DNA of 64,000 nucleotides from Eurosta solidaginis (GCF_040869045.1 NC_090323.1:154338426-154402425), one strand, 5' to 3'; shown: positions 1-11,189, counted from the stretch's first letter. Numbers and translations: made by a program. Notes: generated by a model from the letters alone, not told the origin.

Positions 1-506
1 TAGGGTCACCCCTGGTCCACCTTTATGGCGATATCTCGAAACGGCGTCCACCTATGGAACTAAGGATTACTCCCTTTTAAAATGCTCATTAACACCTTTC
101 ATTTGATACCCATATCGTACAAACGCATTCTAGAGTCACCCATGGTCCATCTTTACGGCGATATCTCGAAAAGGCGTCCATCTATAGAACTTAGGTCCAC
201 GCCCTTTTAAAATACTCATTAATACCTTTCATTTGATACACATATCGTACAAACGCATTCTAGAGTCAACCCTGATCCACCTTTATGGCTATATCCCTAA
301 ATGGCGTCCACCTATAGAACTATGGCCCACTCCCTCATAAAATACTATTTAATGCCTTTCATTTGATACACATGTCATACAAACACATTCCAGGGTTTCC
401 CTCGGTTCATTTTCCTACATGGTTATTTTCCCTTATGTTGTCACCATAGCTCTCAACTGAGTATGTAATGTTCGGTTACACCCGAACTTAACCTTCCTTA
501 CTTGTT
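1..506 (+). mobile_element. Family-1 Helentron-like (DINE-1/mini-me type) element, 3' part
   Basis: This is the right-hand part of a non-autonomous element whose left part lies outside the window. It holds three 130-bp tandem units (the 'cacctat.gaact' block recurs at about 49, 179 and 309), then a degenerate last unit. The 3' terminus has the subterminal repeat CTCAACTGAGTA, a hairpin (GTTCGG with CCGAAC) and the end ACTTGTT. The same terminus occurs at 14,292, 16,112 and 53,327. It abuts the family-2 element that starts at 507, which suggests insertion into it. It encodes no protein. Assignment to the Helentron/DINE-1 type is inferred from its structure. Confidence 0.75.
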
Positions 507-816
507 ATTGTTATAAATCCACTTGGGATATGAAATGCCATTGATATAAAGGTCTCTTTTGCAAAAATATAGCTTATTTTATTCGTCCACGACACTTTTA
601 AAAATCTTTTATATAAAAGTGGGCGTGGTCCTTAACCGATTTCGTAAATTTTTCTTCAAAGCATTCCTTATAGTAAAGGCAACCTCTCTGCTGAATTTTG
701 TTACGATAGGTTTAACGATTTTTGATTTATGATTAATAATATTTGTAAAATTGATTTTATCACAAGTGGGCAGTGCCACGCCCATTTTAAAAAAATTTGT
801 ATCAAAAGTCTCAATC
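507..816 (-). mobile_element. Family-2 Helentron-like element, first segment (split by BEL insertion)
   Basis: From about 510 this sequence is the reverse complement of the middle of the intact family-2 copy at 40,774-41,903 (shared: TTATAAATC, the GTGGGCGTGGTCCTTAACC block, and the CACAAGTGGG block). The match stops at 816 where the BEL LTR begins and resumes at 9,497. The outer end is cut by the family-1 element at 506. Short frames here have no coding support. Confidence 0.8.
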
Positions 817-1533
817 AATAATACACAATTTACCTTCCTTTTCTTCTTGTGGGATATAGCTGTGGTGGCGATGATGGTGGATGTGATATGGCGCTTTGAT
901 GGTGGTTGTATGGTGGTTGCGGTGGTTCATATAATAGCTCAAAATCACGGATTTTCTAATCCTGACTGCTATATGTGAAATGGCGTTTCTACACGATTGC
1001 ACTGAGAACGACACAGTTGGATGGTTATTGATACCTACGAGTTAAAGAGCACGTTTTCACAAATTTGGGGAATATATAAGAAACGTTGTATTGTTTGTTT
1101 TCAAATTCACAATTTATATATTAAAATTTAAAAAACCAAAGAGCAGTCACACCCGGGATAGAAAATTTCGAATGAATAAAAATATAAAAGGAAATGTCAA
1201 AGCAATAATAAATGTATGTATGTACGTACATAGTCACATCTGTCAACCCATTGTTGGGGTTGCCAGAGAGGTGAAATACGCTCGCGTGTTAGCGTAAAAT
1301 ACAAACATCTCAAATACTTAACGTTAATAAGGAATATGTACGTAATATAGAATATACGTATTTGTACATGCAAATAATTCACGATGCATACTTATACGTA
1401 AAAGGTACATATGTAAAAAACTTCAATATAAAATTCAGCTAAATTCATTTAAATTCATGTTTAGATTTTCTTAAGCCTAATTTCTATTAAATAGAAGGGT
1501 TGGTTGTTGGCGACTACGACAGTCGCTCAAACA
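817..1533 (-). repeat. 3' LTR of the BEL/Pao element
   Basis: 717-bp direct repeat of 8,780-9,496 at a constant offset of 7,963. It starts (plus strand) AATAATACACAATT and ends GCTCAAACA. One substitution was noticed: TTTAGATTTTC here against TTTAGGTTTTC in the other LTR. Apparent small frames are duplicated in both LTRs and are not taken as genes. Confidence 0.93.
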
Positions 1534-1544
1534 TCGTCCCCGCC
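1534..1544 (-). other. Candidate polypurine tract for plus-strand priming
   Basis: Read on the element strand, the bases just upstream of the 3' LTR are GGGCGGGGACGA running into TGTTTGAG. This purine-rich run sits exactly where an LTR element needs its polypurine tract and directly follows the TAG stop (1,545-1,547) of the extra frame. It is short and holds a C, so the exact limits are uncertain. Confidence 0.55.
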
Positions 1545-2129
1545 CTAGGCGCGTTCAGCGGCTAGAGCCTCCTGTAGCTCCTTAAGGGTCCGCAATGCAT
1601 CTCGAACGAGGATTTGGGACACTCTTCCTCTAGCGTTGGCGGTTTGCAGCCCTTGTGCGGTGCATCGAATGGTGCGTCGTGCGATGCTGGGTGCTGCTGA
1701 GGGAATGTTGTTTCCCGGGCGAGAACGGGGTTGCCCGGTGGCGGCAGGGGGTGCCGGTACGGCGGATCTGCCAGGCCGGGGTGCCTGGATGGCGCGCTGG
1801 GCGCTTGGGGTAGCGTCCCGCCGATGGAGTAGGGAGTGATGTCGCGCTCCACAGATCCGGCATCTGTCGTATGAGCTGCACTCGCTGGTGATGTGAGATA
1901 ATGCCAAGCAATTCAGGCAAAACTCATGGGCTCGTGCAAGCATCCATCTCTGGGGTGGTTTCATTTTTTTGAATATGACGCAGTTCCGAAGAACGTGCTG
2001 ACGGGTGCATATGCGGCACCGTCGGTAATCCGTTATAAGTGTCGAGCTGCGTGATTCATTGGCGCGGTTGGGAGCAACGATCTCCGACCGCACTGGTCTT
2101 CGTGACGACGACTGATTTGCACGATCCAT
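1545..2129 (-). CDS. Extra BEL frame (ORF3): nucleocapsid-like zinc-knuckle protein, 194 aa
   Basis: This frame lies between the end of pol and the 3' LTR, the place where some retroelements carry env. It has no signal peptide or membrane segment, so it is not env-like. Residues about 38-100 carry three Cys/His clusters: CRIC...C, CLNCLALSHITSEC, and CRICGARHHSLLH. Their order and spacing match the knuckle block of this element's own Gag (CAMC...[28 protein letters not shown]), including a shared FKK between clusters 1 and 2. The middle (about 105-160) is Pro/Ala/Arg-rich and the C-terminus is an Ala/Leu/Glu-rich helix that could be a coiled coil. The stop abuts the purine tract. The region is visibly GC-richer than pol. 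Inference: an RNA-binding accessory protein, copied from Gag or captured from a relative. Two other minus frames overlapping it are shadows. Confidence 0.75.
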   Translation of the reverse strand: MDRANQSSSRRPVRSEIVAPNRANESRSSTLITDYRRCRICTRQHVLRNCVIFKKMKPPQRWMLARAHEFCLNCLALSHITSECSSYDRCRICGARHHSLLHRRDATPSAQRAIQAPRPGRSAVPAPPAATGQPRSRPGNNIPSAAPSIARRTIRCTAQGLQTANARGRVSQILVRDALRTLKELQEALAAERA

Positions 2130-2270
2130 AGCGATCTGTAATTATAGTTGTAAAAGTATTTTAGTGGAGAGAAATACTGATACAGGGGATTTCAGCTGGC
2201 ATTATGTTGCAAAATACGACTATTGGAGACGGTGATGTGGTAAGAGTGGTCAGAGGTGGTTTGAGAGTAG

Positions 2271-5200
2271 CTACGAATTCTCCGGGGTTGCCCGAGAGGG
2301 TGGGCTTTCAGTCTGAGGGAGGAAACAGAGCTTGACAAGTGGTCGTGTGAGGGTGCCGGTTTGAGTACGAACGTCAACAACACGTATATGGCCGTCAGGA
2401 CCTGGATGTATTTTTTCAATACGTCCAAGGCGCCATTCAGTCGGGGGAAGTGAGTCGTCGTGAATGCAGACACACTCACCGACCTTGGGTTCGGGTTGTG
2501 GATTTTTCCACTTCTGCCTTTTCTGGAGATCCTTTAGGTAGTCTTCCTTCCACCTTTTGCTGAATTGATGATGTAAGCTTTTTACCCTGTCCCATCGGTT
2601 TATAAGAGATAAATCCGCGTGATCCACTTCAGGGATAGCGAGGAGGGGGCTACCTCGGAGAAAGTGGCCGGGGGTCAGCGCGGTAAACTCTGTGGGATCT
2701 TGGGATAAAGGTGAGATAGGACGAGAGTTTAATACGGCTTCAATTCTTACCAAGAGGGTGGTAAATTCTTCAAATGTGAACTTGTGGGCTCCTGCAGTCC
2801 TCTTGAAGTGCAGTTTGAAACTCTTCACTGCAGACTCCCACAAGCCGCCCATGTGGGGAGCTCCGGGTGGAATGAATTTCCAATTAATGCCCTGGGGAGA
2901 GTATTTTGCGATTACTTCTTGAGAGGCAGTTTTCATGAAGTCAACGAACTCTTTTTCCGTCGCTCTTTTAGCTCCAATAAACGTTTTGCCGTTGTCACTC
3001 ATCATTGTGGCAGGATATCCACGACGTCCGACGAAGCGAGCGAATGCTGCGAGAAAGGCATTTGTTGTTAGGTCCGAGCACAGCTCAAGGTGGACAGCTT
3101 TTGTCACGAAACAGACAAAAACGGCCACGTAGCCTTTCAGTAAGGTGTGAGACCTTAGCAAGGAGGCTTTTATTTGAAAAGGCCCCGCAAAGTCGACACC
3201 GGTAGTGGTGAAAGGCGGAGCATATGTGCATCGTTCCGGGGGCAAAGCCGCCATGATTTGCGATCGCATTTGCTGCTTGTGGAGGGTACAAGTTTTGCAC
3301 TGATGTATGCATCTCTTTATGAGGGGTTTAAGTCGTGGAATATAGAGATCCTGTCTGAGGCATTGCTGCATGAGACGTATTTCGGCATGGAGAAGAAGTT
3401 CATGGAGGTACTGTATATAGAGGACAGCGAATCTTGATTTTTCTGGGATAATAACGGGATGTTTTTCATTGTAAGTCAACGTCGAATGAACTAGTCTACC
3501 ATGAACCCTGAGGAGCCCGTTTTCATCGAGGTATGGGTTGAGGGTTAGAAGAGAGCTTCTTTGATCAATGGGTTTTGCATTTTCCAAGCATGCTCTTTCG
3601 CGAGGAAAATATCGGGTTTGTGTTAACGTCACAAGTTTATTTTTCGCTTTGCGGAGATCTTCATGAGACAGAGAGGGAGTGTAAGCGGGTTTAATGCCTC
3701 GAATTCGGTCCTTGAGATTATTAATGAACCTGAAGGCATATGCCATGACCCTGAGGGCGCGAGGAAATGAGGAAAATCGATCCAATACATCGGGGTCATC
3801 TTCAGCTGAGTATAGTGCTTCGACTCGGCGCATTTCAGGCGGGTTGATGCTGGGGGTAGATGGGTTTGGCCAAGTTTCGGGGGGCTGGGTCAGCCACGCA
3901 GGGCCATTCCACCGCAGCGAAGAATTTGCCAAGTCCATGGGTTTGCATCCTCGTGTGCCCATATCTGCTGGATTGTCGCGACTGCCTACATGCTTCCAGG
4001 AGGCGCTTCCGACGAGATCCATAATTTCAGCTGTTCGATTGGATACGAAAGTTTTCCAAGCGTGGGGAGGCTTTTCGAGCCATGCTAACACAATTTCCGA
4101 GTCAGACCACATGTAAAGATTTTTAAGAGAGAGCTCGAGATGGGATTGTACGACGGCGATTAGTCGGGCAAGGAGTAGAGCTGCACATAGTTCTAGTCTT
4201 GGAAGACTGGTAGTGCGAAGAGGGGCAACCTTGCCTTTAGCGACCAGAAGGTGGGACGAAGTGGTGGCACCGTGGGTTGTTCGCAGATATATAGTGGCGC
4301 AATATGCCTTTTCTGACGCATCGCAGAAACCATGCAGTTCAACCTGCTGGTTCGGCATGTAGTCAACCCATCGAGGTATCTTTATCTCTGAGATGTTGGG
4401 TAAATTTTTTGCGAACTGCGTCCATTTAATGAAGCGGAGGGGCTTCACTGGTTCGTCCCAGCCAGTTCCGTCTATCCATAGCTCTTGGAGTAAAATCTTG
4501 GCCTGAATCATAATCGGCGTAAGCCACCCTGCGGGGTCAAAAAGTTTTGCGACCGAGGAGAGAATTTGTCGTTTTGTACTAGCGGACGAGAGGGGTATTG
4601 AGTCCACTGTATACGAAAACGTGTCGGTCAGAGCGTTCCACTGTATGCCGAGAGTTTTGGTGTTGCTTGCTTTCTCGAATTCCAAAAGATTGGTATCTAG
4701 CAAGTCCTCTTCTTTGATGTTTTTTATTATACTGGGGTGATTGGCCGTTATTTTCCGTAATGGAAATCCTGCTGACGCTAACACTTGGATGACTTGGGAG
4801 AGAGATGTTTCAGCAGAGAGAATTTCATGGCTGCCAGAGAGAATGTCATCTACATATGTTTCTTTCGTCAAAACAGGGACGGCTTTGGGGAAAGTTTCCT
4901 TTACATCTTTGGCCAGTTGGTGAAGAGTACGTATGGCGAGGTAGGGGGCACAGTTCACACCAAATGTGACTGTTTTCAGACGATAGTCTTTTATGGGGTC
5001 GCTCGGAGATGAGCGAAAGACGATCCTCTGATAGTCTCTGTCGTCTTCATGCATTATGATTTGACGATACATTTTTTCTACGTCTCCGTTAAAAACAAAT
5101 TGGTAGGTACGCCACTTGAGAATCAGAAGCATCAGATCGGGCTGGAGGGTAGGGCCGGTATACAGAACGTCGTTGAGCGCATGTCCAGATGCCGACTTCT

Positions 5201-7637
5201 TTGAGGCGTTAAACACGACCCGCACCTTTGATGTCTTTTTCTCGGGTTTGACAACTGCGTGATGAGGAAGATAAAATGAGAGGCATTTTCCTCCGTCAAA
5301 TTTTTCATAGGAGCCGGTTTCCTCCATATGATCGAGGGTGAGGTATTCTTCTAGAACACTATCATATTGAGTCTTTAAATCCCCTTTCTTCTGCAGACTT
5401 CTCTCCATTCCAAGAAACTGGCTTAGAGCTGAAGACCGAGAGTGGGATAATGAGATTGACTCTGGGAAGCTGGGTTTAAACGGCAGCCTTACGATATAAC
5501 GACCGTTATCATCGCGTGAGGTTGTGGCTGCATAGAAATTTTCGCAAAACTCGTCTTCTGGGATTATTTGGGGTTTGGTGGGAACTTCCTCCAATTCCCA
5601 GAATTTACGCAATAAAGAGTTAAGATCTTCGTTGGACACTTCTGACACTTGCATGCAGAACGCGTTTACCATCACAGGAGCTCTACCGCTCAGAATCCAT
5701 CCAAAAATGGTTTTCTGCGCTAGAAGATGGGGGGAAAGTTTCTCAACGCCATTTTGGATGATTTGCGGTATTACATCACTGCCTAGGACGAGATCTATTT
5801 GCGAGGGGGAGTGACAGTTCGAGTCTGCGAGGTTGAGGTGTGCCCATTTTGCTTGAAGCTCGCTAGTGAGCTTAAGCGAGGGGAGCATTTTTGTTAGCCG
5901 GGGTAATACTATTGCCTCTGCACTTATTCTGGTTTTGAAATCGGGGGATACCAAAGTCAGAGAGCACAATTTGTTTGAGGTCTGAACTACCTTGCCGCCC
6001 ATCCCTGATATTTCAAATCTAGAGGGTTTGAATGGGAGTTTGAGTCTATCTTGGGCTCTGGTAGAGATAAAGGTTCGTTCAGATCCCTGATCCACAAGAG
6101 CTCGTAGTTTAAAAATTTCTCCTTTATGCTCTACGGGAACGATAGCCGTGGGTAAAATTATTTCACAATCGTTTTCGGAATAAAACGATTGCACTTGGCT
6201 TTTCTGCGAGCATGAAGGGCTTTCATCCAGAGCATTGGCTTGATCGGGAGTATTACCGGGTGAGACTGTGGAATTCGTGGTGGTGGCTTGTGAGGCTGTC
6301 CTTTGCAATCGTGAGGGTTGTCTTTTCGGCACTTGAGATGTGTCTTCGTGAAGCACTGAGTTGTGCCGATCTTGACATTGATTGCAAGTTTGAGTACTGG
6401 AACAGTCTTTCAATATGTGTGACTGAGAGAGACAATTGAAACACATATTGTTTTCTCTCACAAACATTCTGCGATCAGAGGTCGACAGCTTCTTAAATTT
6501 GAAGCAACTTATAAGGGGGTGAGATGAGGTTTTACACATAGCGCACTTGTACATTGTTCGCTGCTCTGTCATATGAGATTGGGTGTGGGAGGTCGATCTA
6601 TTTTGAAAGGGATGCGACTGCTGGGGTTTGAATGGTGGCCTAGCTTGTGGGGTGGCTTTAAATTTATTTGGTCGCCATTGATCGACTCGCTCTACGACTT
6701 CATATCGAGTTGTGAGGAACTGGTCCATTTGGGACCAGTTGGGAAGTTCTCTTCTTGAGGTTAGAGATTGCTCCCACAACGTGACTGTATTTTCTGGGAG
6801 TTTAGAGGTAACCAGATAAATAAGTATGGGGTCCCAGTTATCTGTGGAGACTTGTTGCGTGGCGAGAATTTGAAGGCAATTATTTACCGACGATTGCAAC
6901 CTTTGAATGTCTTCACTGTTTTCGGTAGTGATAGTTTTTAAGTTCATCAGGGCCCGTATTTGGTTATCTACGAGAACTCGTCTGTTCTCGTATCGGGCCT
7001 TTAGGGCTTCCCACGCTAAGGCAAAGTTGTCGTCAGTCAAGGGAAATTGGTTGACTATTTGAGCTGCCTTTCCTTGGGTTTTGTATCTGAGGTGATACAA
7101 TTTTTGCGCTTGGGAGAGTTTCGGGTGGTTAATATAAACGGCTGTGAACATGTCACGAAATGAGGGCCATTTTTCATAACCACCATAAAATATTTCGGTA
7201 TCGCAGGGAGGGATTTTTAGCGAAATACCGGAGTTATCGGGTGGACCTGTTGTGACGGTAGGGGGAGCGGGGGCATTTGCTTGTTTAAGCAACTGAAGCT
7301 GGTCTTCGATCTGGGATTTTGTGTCTTCGTATGCTATGAGACAGGACCTGTATATGCTATTAGCAGATGTTGGAAAATCTTCGGGCAGGTCCTGATCTGG
7401 GGTTTCGACAATCTTATCGAAGACTGTTTGGACTCTATTCCAAAATTTGTCTATATTGGCGTTTTTTATTTTGAGTGAGGACTCCGTGTTGTCTTGGAGC
7501 GACGTCGACCTAAACCGAGCACAATATTCCAAAAAATTGTCCGTTTCGGATGTAAATTTTTTGTGGGCAGACGAGATTTTAAATTTTTTAACTCCTTGAG
7601 TTTTGGAGCCACCTTTTTTGGTTTCATCGTCACTCAT
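2271..7637 (-). CDS. gag-pol: BEL/Pao Gag-Pol polyprotein, 1,788 aa, intact
   Basis: This is one uninterrupted frame starting [10 protein letters not shown]. The N-terminal ~350 residues are a BEL-type gag region, followed by a Cys/His knuckle block at about 361-432. The protease motif is VDQGSE at about 515, where the usual D-T/S-G is D-Q-G as in some BEL elements. RT follows, with YVDD at about 927. RNase H has [11 protein letters not shown] near 1,105 and [11 protein letters not shown] near 1,178. The integrase has an H-H-C-C segment (about 1,428-1,465), then catalytic D (VDFAGPF, about 1,487), D (MMSDNGK, about 1,545) and E ([11 protein letters not shown], about 1,600). The length fits a fused Gag-Pol of this superfamily, so no frameshift is needed. 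The start is the first ATG and follows a long leader. No inactivating change is visible. Confidence 0.95.
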   Translation of the reverse strand: MSDDETKKGGSKTQGVKKFKISSAHKKFTSETDNFLEYCARFRSTSLQDNTESSLKIKNANIDKFWNRVQTVFDKIVETPDQDLPEDFPTSANSIYRSCLIAYEDTKSQIEDQLQLLKQANAPAPPTVTTGPPDNSGISLKIPPCDTEIFYGGYEKWPSFRDMFTAVYINHPKLSQAQKLYHLRYKTQGKAAQIVNQFPLTDDNFALAWEALKARYENRRVLVDNQIRALMNLKTITTENSEDIQRLQSSVNNCLQILATQQVSTDNWDPILIYLVTSKLPENTVTLWEQSLTSRRELPNWSQMDQFLTTRYEVVERVDQWRPNKFKATPQARPPFKPQQSHPFQNRSTSHTQSHMTEQRTMYKCAMCKTSSHPLISCFKFKKLSTSDRRMFVRENNMCFNCLSQSHILKDCSSTQTCNQCQDRHNSVLHEDTSQVPKRQPSRLQRTASQATTTNSTVSPGNTPDQANALDESPSCSQKSQVQSFYSENDCEIILPTAIVPVEHKGEIFKLRALVDQGSERTFISTRAQDRLKLPFKPSRFEISGMGGKVVQTSNKLCSLTLVSPDFKTRISAEAIVLPRLTKMLPSLKLTSELQAKWAHLNLADSNCHSPSQIDLVLGSDVIPQIIQNGVEKLSPHLLAQKTIFGWILSGRAPVMVNAFCMQVSEVSNEDLNSLLRKFWELEEVPTKPQIIPEDEFCENFYAATTSRDDNGRYIVRLPFKPSFPESISLSHSRSSALSQFLGMERSLQKKGDLKTQYDSVLEEYLTLDHMEETGSYEKFDGGKCLSFYLPHHAVVKPEKKTSKVRVVFNASKKSASGHALNDVLYTGPTLQPDLMLLILKWRTYQFVFNGDVEKMYRQIIMHEDDRDYQRIVFRSSPSDPIKDYRLKTVTFGVNCAPYLAIRTLHQLAKDVKETFPKAVPVLTKETYVDDILSGSHEILSAETSLSQVIQVLASAGFPLRKITANHPSIIKNIKEEDLLDTNLLEFEKASNTKTLGIQWNALTDTFSYTVDSIPLSSASTKRQILSSVAKLFDPAGWLTPIMIQAKILLQELWIDGTGWDEPVKPLRFIKWTQFAKNLPNISEIKIPRWVDYMPNQQVELHGFCDASEKAYCATIYLRTTHGATTSSHLLVAKGKVAPLRTTSLPRLELCAALLLARLIAVVQSHLELSLKNLYMWSDSEIVLAWLEKPPHAWKTFVSNRTAEIMDLVGSASWKHVGSRDNPADMGTRGCKPMDLANSSLRWNGPAWLTQPPETWPNPSTPSINPPEMRRVEALYSAEDDPDVLDRFSSFPRALRVMAYAFRFINNLKDRIRGIKPAYTPSLSHEDLRKAKNKLVTLTQTRYFPRERACLENAKPIDQRSSLLTLNPYLDENGLLRVHGRLVHSTLTYNEKHPVIIPEKSRFAVLYIQYLHELLLHAEIRLMQQCLRQDLYIPRLKPLIKRCIHQCKTCTLHKQQMRSQIMAALPPERCTYAPPFTTTGVDFAGPFQIKASLLRSHTLLKGYVAVFVCFVTKAVHLELCSDLTTNAFLAAFARFVGRRGYPATMMSDNGKTFIGAKRATEKEFVDFMKTASQEVIAKYSPQGINWKFIPPGAPHMGGLWESAVKSFKLHFKRTAGAHKFTFEEFTTLLVRIEAVLNSRPISPLSQDPTEFTALTPGHFLRGSPLLAIPEVDHADLSLINRWDRVKSLHHQFSKRWKEDYLKDLQKRQKWKNPQPEPKVGECVCIHDDSLPPTEWRLGRIEKIHPGPDGHIRVVDVRTQTGTLTRPLVKLCFLPQTESPPSRATPENS

Positions 7638-8591
7638 TTTTGAGCTTTGTTTTATGTCGCTTAGAGTTGAGAATCAACAAAAAATTTAACTTCAGAGAGA
7701 AAACTTTTTTTTTTTTTTTGAAGAGAGAGTATTTGCTTTTAACTATGTGAGGGAGTTACGTTTAAATATTCACGTTAAATAGCAAGAGAGAATACTTTTC
7801 AAAACCAAAAAAAGTTTTTTAGTTAAATTTATTTGAGGGGTTTGAGTATGTGTAAAACCTAATAGGGAGAGGGGGACAAATTTCCAAAGTAAAGAGGTTT
7901 TAATTAATTTGAAATTTGAGGGTATGACGAGACAATGTGACCACTGTGTCGCGGTGCACTGTATTTAATATGTATATATGCGTGAGGATTAAATATACGT
8001 GGGAAAAATACAAATATATATATATGTAAATATGAGTAATTATTTTTTAAGATTTTCACTATCGATATTTTTGTGGACTGTATAAATGGGGATACAGAGT
8101 GAAATACTAAATTACTCGGGAAAATTTTTTAGCTTTACACAAGAGAGATATATTTTTTTTTTCAAACGCTAGTGTACGCACTGAACCACTCTTGTACCAC
8201 TGTATGAGATTTTGTTTCACCGCTTATGTCGCTTTTTTGTATACGCAAATGAGGAAACCGAGAAAATTTGCTTGCGTTTTTTTTTTTTTCAATGGGGAGA
8301 AATCAGAAGTTAGCAGAGGTTATGCAATATATTTAATTAACGACAAGAGATATTTTAATTTAAAATGAGGAAATTTTAAATTATTAAGAGATTTGTCGCA
8401 TTAAAATATAAGGGGTGCTTTTAGCAAGTGTGCCCACTGTAGCTAACTACTGAGTTTTTCTTATTTTGCTTTGCACATATACCGTACTGAGTTTTGCAAT
8501 ATGGGGTTATTGCTATATGTATATATATATATATATATATGAAATGGTATGTGCAATTTTAGTGGGAACTTGAGAAAATTTGGCGGGAAAT

Positions 8592-8621
8592 GAGGATTAT
8601 TGGCGGGAAATTCTAATCCTC
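8592..8621 (-). other. Hairpin with repeated GGCGGGAAAT in the BEL leader
   Basis: GAGGATTA (8,592-8,599) pairs with TAATCCTC (8,614-8,621) across a 14-base loop. The motif TTGGCGGGAAAT occurs twice, once before the stem and once in the loop. The position in the leader RNA is compatible with a dimerisation or packaging element, but that is inference. Confidence 0.4.
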
Positions 8622-8751
8622 GAAAATGAAAATTGCCTTGATTTTTCTCTTTTATGTATATTTTTCCGTGTTTAGGGTGTATTCAAATGTCATTTAATAC
8701 TCACGGTTTTTTGGCAAATGGGTATTTATTGTCGCTGGTTCCTTGGTGGCG

Positions 8752-8762
8752 TCGAAGGACCA
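8752..8762 (-). other. Primer-binding site, tRNA-Tyr type
   Basis: The plus-strand bases TCGAAGGACCA equal the 3' end of eukaryotic tRNA-Tyr including CCA, so the element strand reads TGGTCCTTCGA, an 11-base complement. It begins 17 bases inside the 5' LTR boundary, a longer gap than usual. Confidence 0.65.
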
Positions 8763-8779
8763 CTGTTTAAGGGGGTGTG

Positions 8780-9496
8780 AATAATACACAATTTACCTTC
8801 CTTTTCTTCTTGTGGGATATAGCTGTGGTGGCGATGATGGTGGATGTGATATGGCGCTTTGATGGTGGTTGTATGGTGGTTGCGGTGGTTCATATAATAG
8901 CTCAAAATCACGGATTTTCTAATCCTGACTGCTATATGTGAAATGGCGTTTCTACACGATTGCACTGAGAACGACACAGTTGGATGGTTATTGATACCTA
9001 CGAGTTAAAGAGCACGTTTTCACAAATTTGGGGAATATATAAGAAACGTTGTATTGTTTGTTTTCAAATTCACAATTTATATATTAAAATTTAAAAAACC
9101 AAAGAGCAGTCACACCCGGGATAGAAAATTTCGAATGAATAAAAATATAAAAGGAAATGTCAAAGCAATAATAAATGTATGTATGTACGTACATAGTCAC
9201 ATCTGTCAACCCATTGTTGGGGTTGCCAGAGAGGTGAAATACGCTCGCGTGTTAGCGTAAAATACAAACATCTCAAATACTTAACGTTAATAAGGAATAT
9301 GTACGTAATATAGAATATACGTATTTGTACATGCAAATAATTCACGATGCATACTTATACGTAAAAGGTACATATGTAAAAAACTTCAATATAAAATTCA
9401 GCTAAATTCATTTAAATTCATGTTTAGGTTTTCTTAAGCCTAATTTCTATTAAATAGAAGGGTTGGTTGTTGGCGACTACGACAGTCGCTCAAACA
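8780..9496 (-). repeat. 5' LTR of the BEL/Pao element
   Basis: Direct repeat of 817-1,533. The first base after the LTR on the plus side (9,497) continues the family-2 element interrupted at 816. It should carry the promoter of the element; no individual promoter motif is claimed. Confidence 0.93.
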
Positions 9497-9858
9497 AGTC
9501 CACATGTCAAATTTCAACATTCTAGGTCTATTATTTACTAAATTATCAGGTTTTTTGTGTTTTCCAAAATTTTATATATATACAAAGTGGGCGTGGTTAT
9601 CATCCGATTTTGGTCATTTTCAATACTAATCTATTCTGGGTCCAGGTAAGCTAGTGTACCAAATTTGGTGAAGATATCTCAATATTTATTCAAGTTATCG
9701 TGCTAACGCACGGGCGGGCGGACATGGCTCAATCAAATTTTTTTTTCGATATTGATGATTTTGATATATGGAGGTCTATATCTCTCTCGATTCCTTTATA
9801 CCTGTACAACCAACCGTTATCCAATCAAAGTTAATATACTCTGTGTGGAAAGCACGCG
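9497..9858 (-). mobile_element. Family-2 Helentron-like element, second segment
   Basis: Continuation of the element at 507-816. It matches, in reverse, the left half of the copy at 40,774: the AAGTCCACATGTC junction, the inverted GTCY core (CGGGCGGGCGGACATGG), the TCTCGATTCCTTTATACCTGTA block and the near-terminal CTCTGTGTGGAAAGCACGC. The last bases (GAGTATAAAA in other copies) are missing, so the left end is slightly truncated. Confidence 0.8.
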
Positions 9859-10759
9859 GTTTGTTGCAGCCAACAAATGTGCCTTTCACAATGTGCCTCT
9901 TGCAATTGCAATTTCATTCAGAAGTTTATTACAGTTACATAATTCAGAAGGTGTTAATGCAAATTTTCAAATATGCTAATGAAGGTTGTTGTTGACAACA
10001 AAACTAGCCAACAACATCAACATTAAGCAGCTTAGATAGCAACAACACGATTAGAGTCAACAACGTGCAGCAATACAACACTAACCAAATGTTACAACAA
10101 CAAACAAATAACAACAACAACAAAAGAAGTAAGATAGTTCCATATACTAAGATGCTACCTTTCAGACAAACACAAACATACATTGATACTCACATATGAG
10201 TGTAGATATTCGTATGCATAAGCTTTTAAGCTTGTTTGTAACATGCGAAATGTCCAAATTGCGATTTAAAAGTTATGTCTAGGTAGGGCCTAAGCTGGCT
10301 GAAGGTGCGCTAGTGGGTGTTCGGTCAAGAGCTCCATGTAGGGAAGCGCCAAATGATTTGTGCTTGTTGTGTTGGCCGTACACAGTTTTCGTGATTTAGT
10401 ACGAGTACAACAGCGTGAAGGCAATAACAACAGTAACACATTGAGCAAAGAAACATTCAAAAATAGAAAACAAAGCTCGAAATTTTTAAAATTTCGATTC
10501 TATTTTGTGGAAAATGTGGCCACCCTTACTTTGCAATAAACAAATTATGTATTGAGTGGAATCAAACGAGAAAAATATATGATCGGCCCATGGAGGTCAA
10601 TCCCAGTCATCAGCGTCGGTCCTTTATACCACTTCCATTTCGACACACACTATATTGAGTTGAATCGAAGTATCAGCTAGTAGGCGGGGCTGTAAAGTGA
10701 AGAAGATCATGTGTAGGTCTTATAACCTTAGAGTAACAAACATACACTTATTATAAAAA
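9859..10759 (+). other. No gene seen; CAA-rich simple sequence
   Basis: AT-rich DNA with interrupted (CAA)n stretches at about 9,985-10,130. Short frames are unconvincing. Nothing else is recognised. Confidence 0.5.
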
Positions 10760-11090
10760 ATATAGGACTGGAAACCCTTGACAGGTATTCTGACTGGAGA
10801 CTGTCTTCTGGCGTTTCGAGTGTGAGTTGGAGAAGAAAGCAATTGAGCTTGTTTTACGCTCGTGTCCAGCCCTTACTAGGATAAGACGACAGCTATAAGA
10901 ATTGGTACAGCCGTCAAATCTTGAATCAGCAAGTGGCATACGTCAGAGAAGGCTTCTAATATTTTACAAGTAGACAGATCTATTTTACAACATGGTTTTT
11001 GATAGGGTATTTCAGCTTCGTATTTAACAAATATCTGCTAGCGTTATGGACTCATTCAGTCTATGTGACATCCTCACGGACTGGCCTATT
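10760..11090 (+). pseudogene. Decayed LINE ORF2 C-terminus (jockey/R1-like)
   Basis: A frame beginning near 10,821 reads C-E-L-E-K-K, then RSCPALTRIRRQL, a stop, ELVQPSNLESA, RRLLIFYK, a stop, and TDLFYN. The Cys-x(n)-CPAL pattern followed by an RLL.F segment and a final W/L-F-Y-N is typical of the Cys-rich tail of LINE ORF2 proteins. At least two in-frame stops make it a pseudogene. There is no RT domain upstream, so it is a 5'-truncated copy. Confidence 0.45.
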
Positions 11091-11189
11091 CAACCTAACC
11101 TAACCTACGCGTAAAATCAGAGTCTCTAACCCAAGTGCAAAACCGATAAGTAAGTTGGAGTGATCTGACTTTGGGTAAAACTAATCGTA

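Larger units (their letters stand above)
7638..8779 (-). other. 5' leader of the BEL element
   Basis: 1.14 kb of non-coding sequence between the 5' LTR and the gag ATG. It is AT-rich, with poly(T) runs near 7,707, 8,155 and 8,280 and an (AT)n microsatellite at about 8,513-8,540. It holds the primer site and a hairpin described separately. No other gene is seen. Confidence 0.8.
817..9496 (-). mobile_element. BEL/Pao LTR retrotransposon, near-complete, 8.7 kb
   Basis: The element reads on the minus strand: 5' LTR at 8,780-9,496, primer site and 1.1-kb leader, gag-pol at 7,637-2,271, an extra frame at 2,129-1,545, a purine-rich tract and the 3' LTR at 1,533-817. LTR ends on the element strand are TGTTTGAG and GTATTATT. 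The LTRs are 717 bp each and nearly identical (one difference seen, near 1,455 against 9,418), and gag-pol is uninterrupted, so the insertion is recent and may be competent. BEL/Pao is assigned from domain order (gag, protease, RT, RNase H, integrase), the YVDD RT motif and the triple zinc-knuckle gag. It lies inside a family-2 element. No clean 4-6 bp target duplication is visible. Confidence 0.93.

Noticed and set aside
811..1382. Small frames inside the LTRs (repeated at 8,726-9,345)
   Set aside because: Identical because the LTRs are identical; no domain or typical LTR-encoded protein.
1562..1920. Pro-rich 96-codon minus frames overlapping ORF3, and the plus frame at 1,636-1,839
   Set aside because: These are shadows of ORF3. 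Only the 194-codon frame has the Cys/His clusters.
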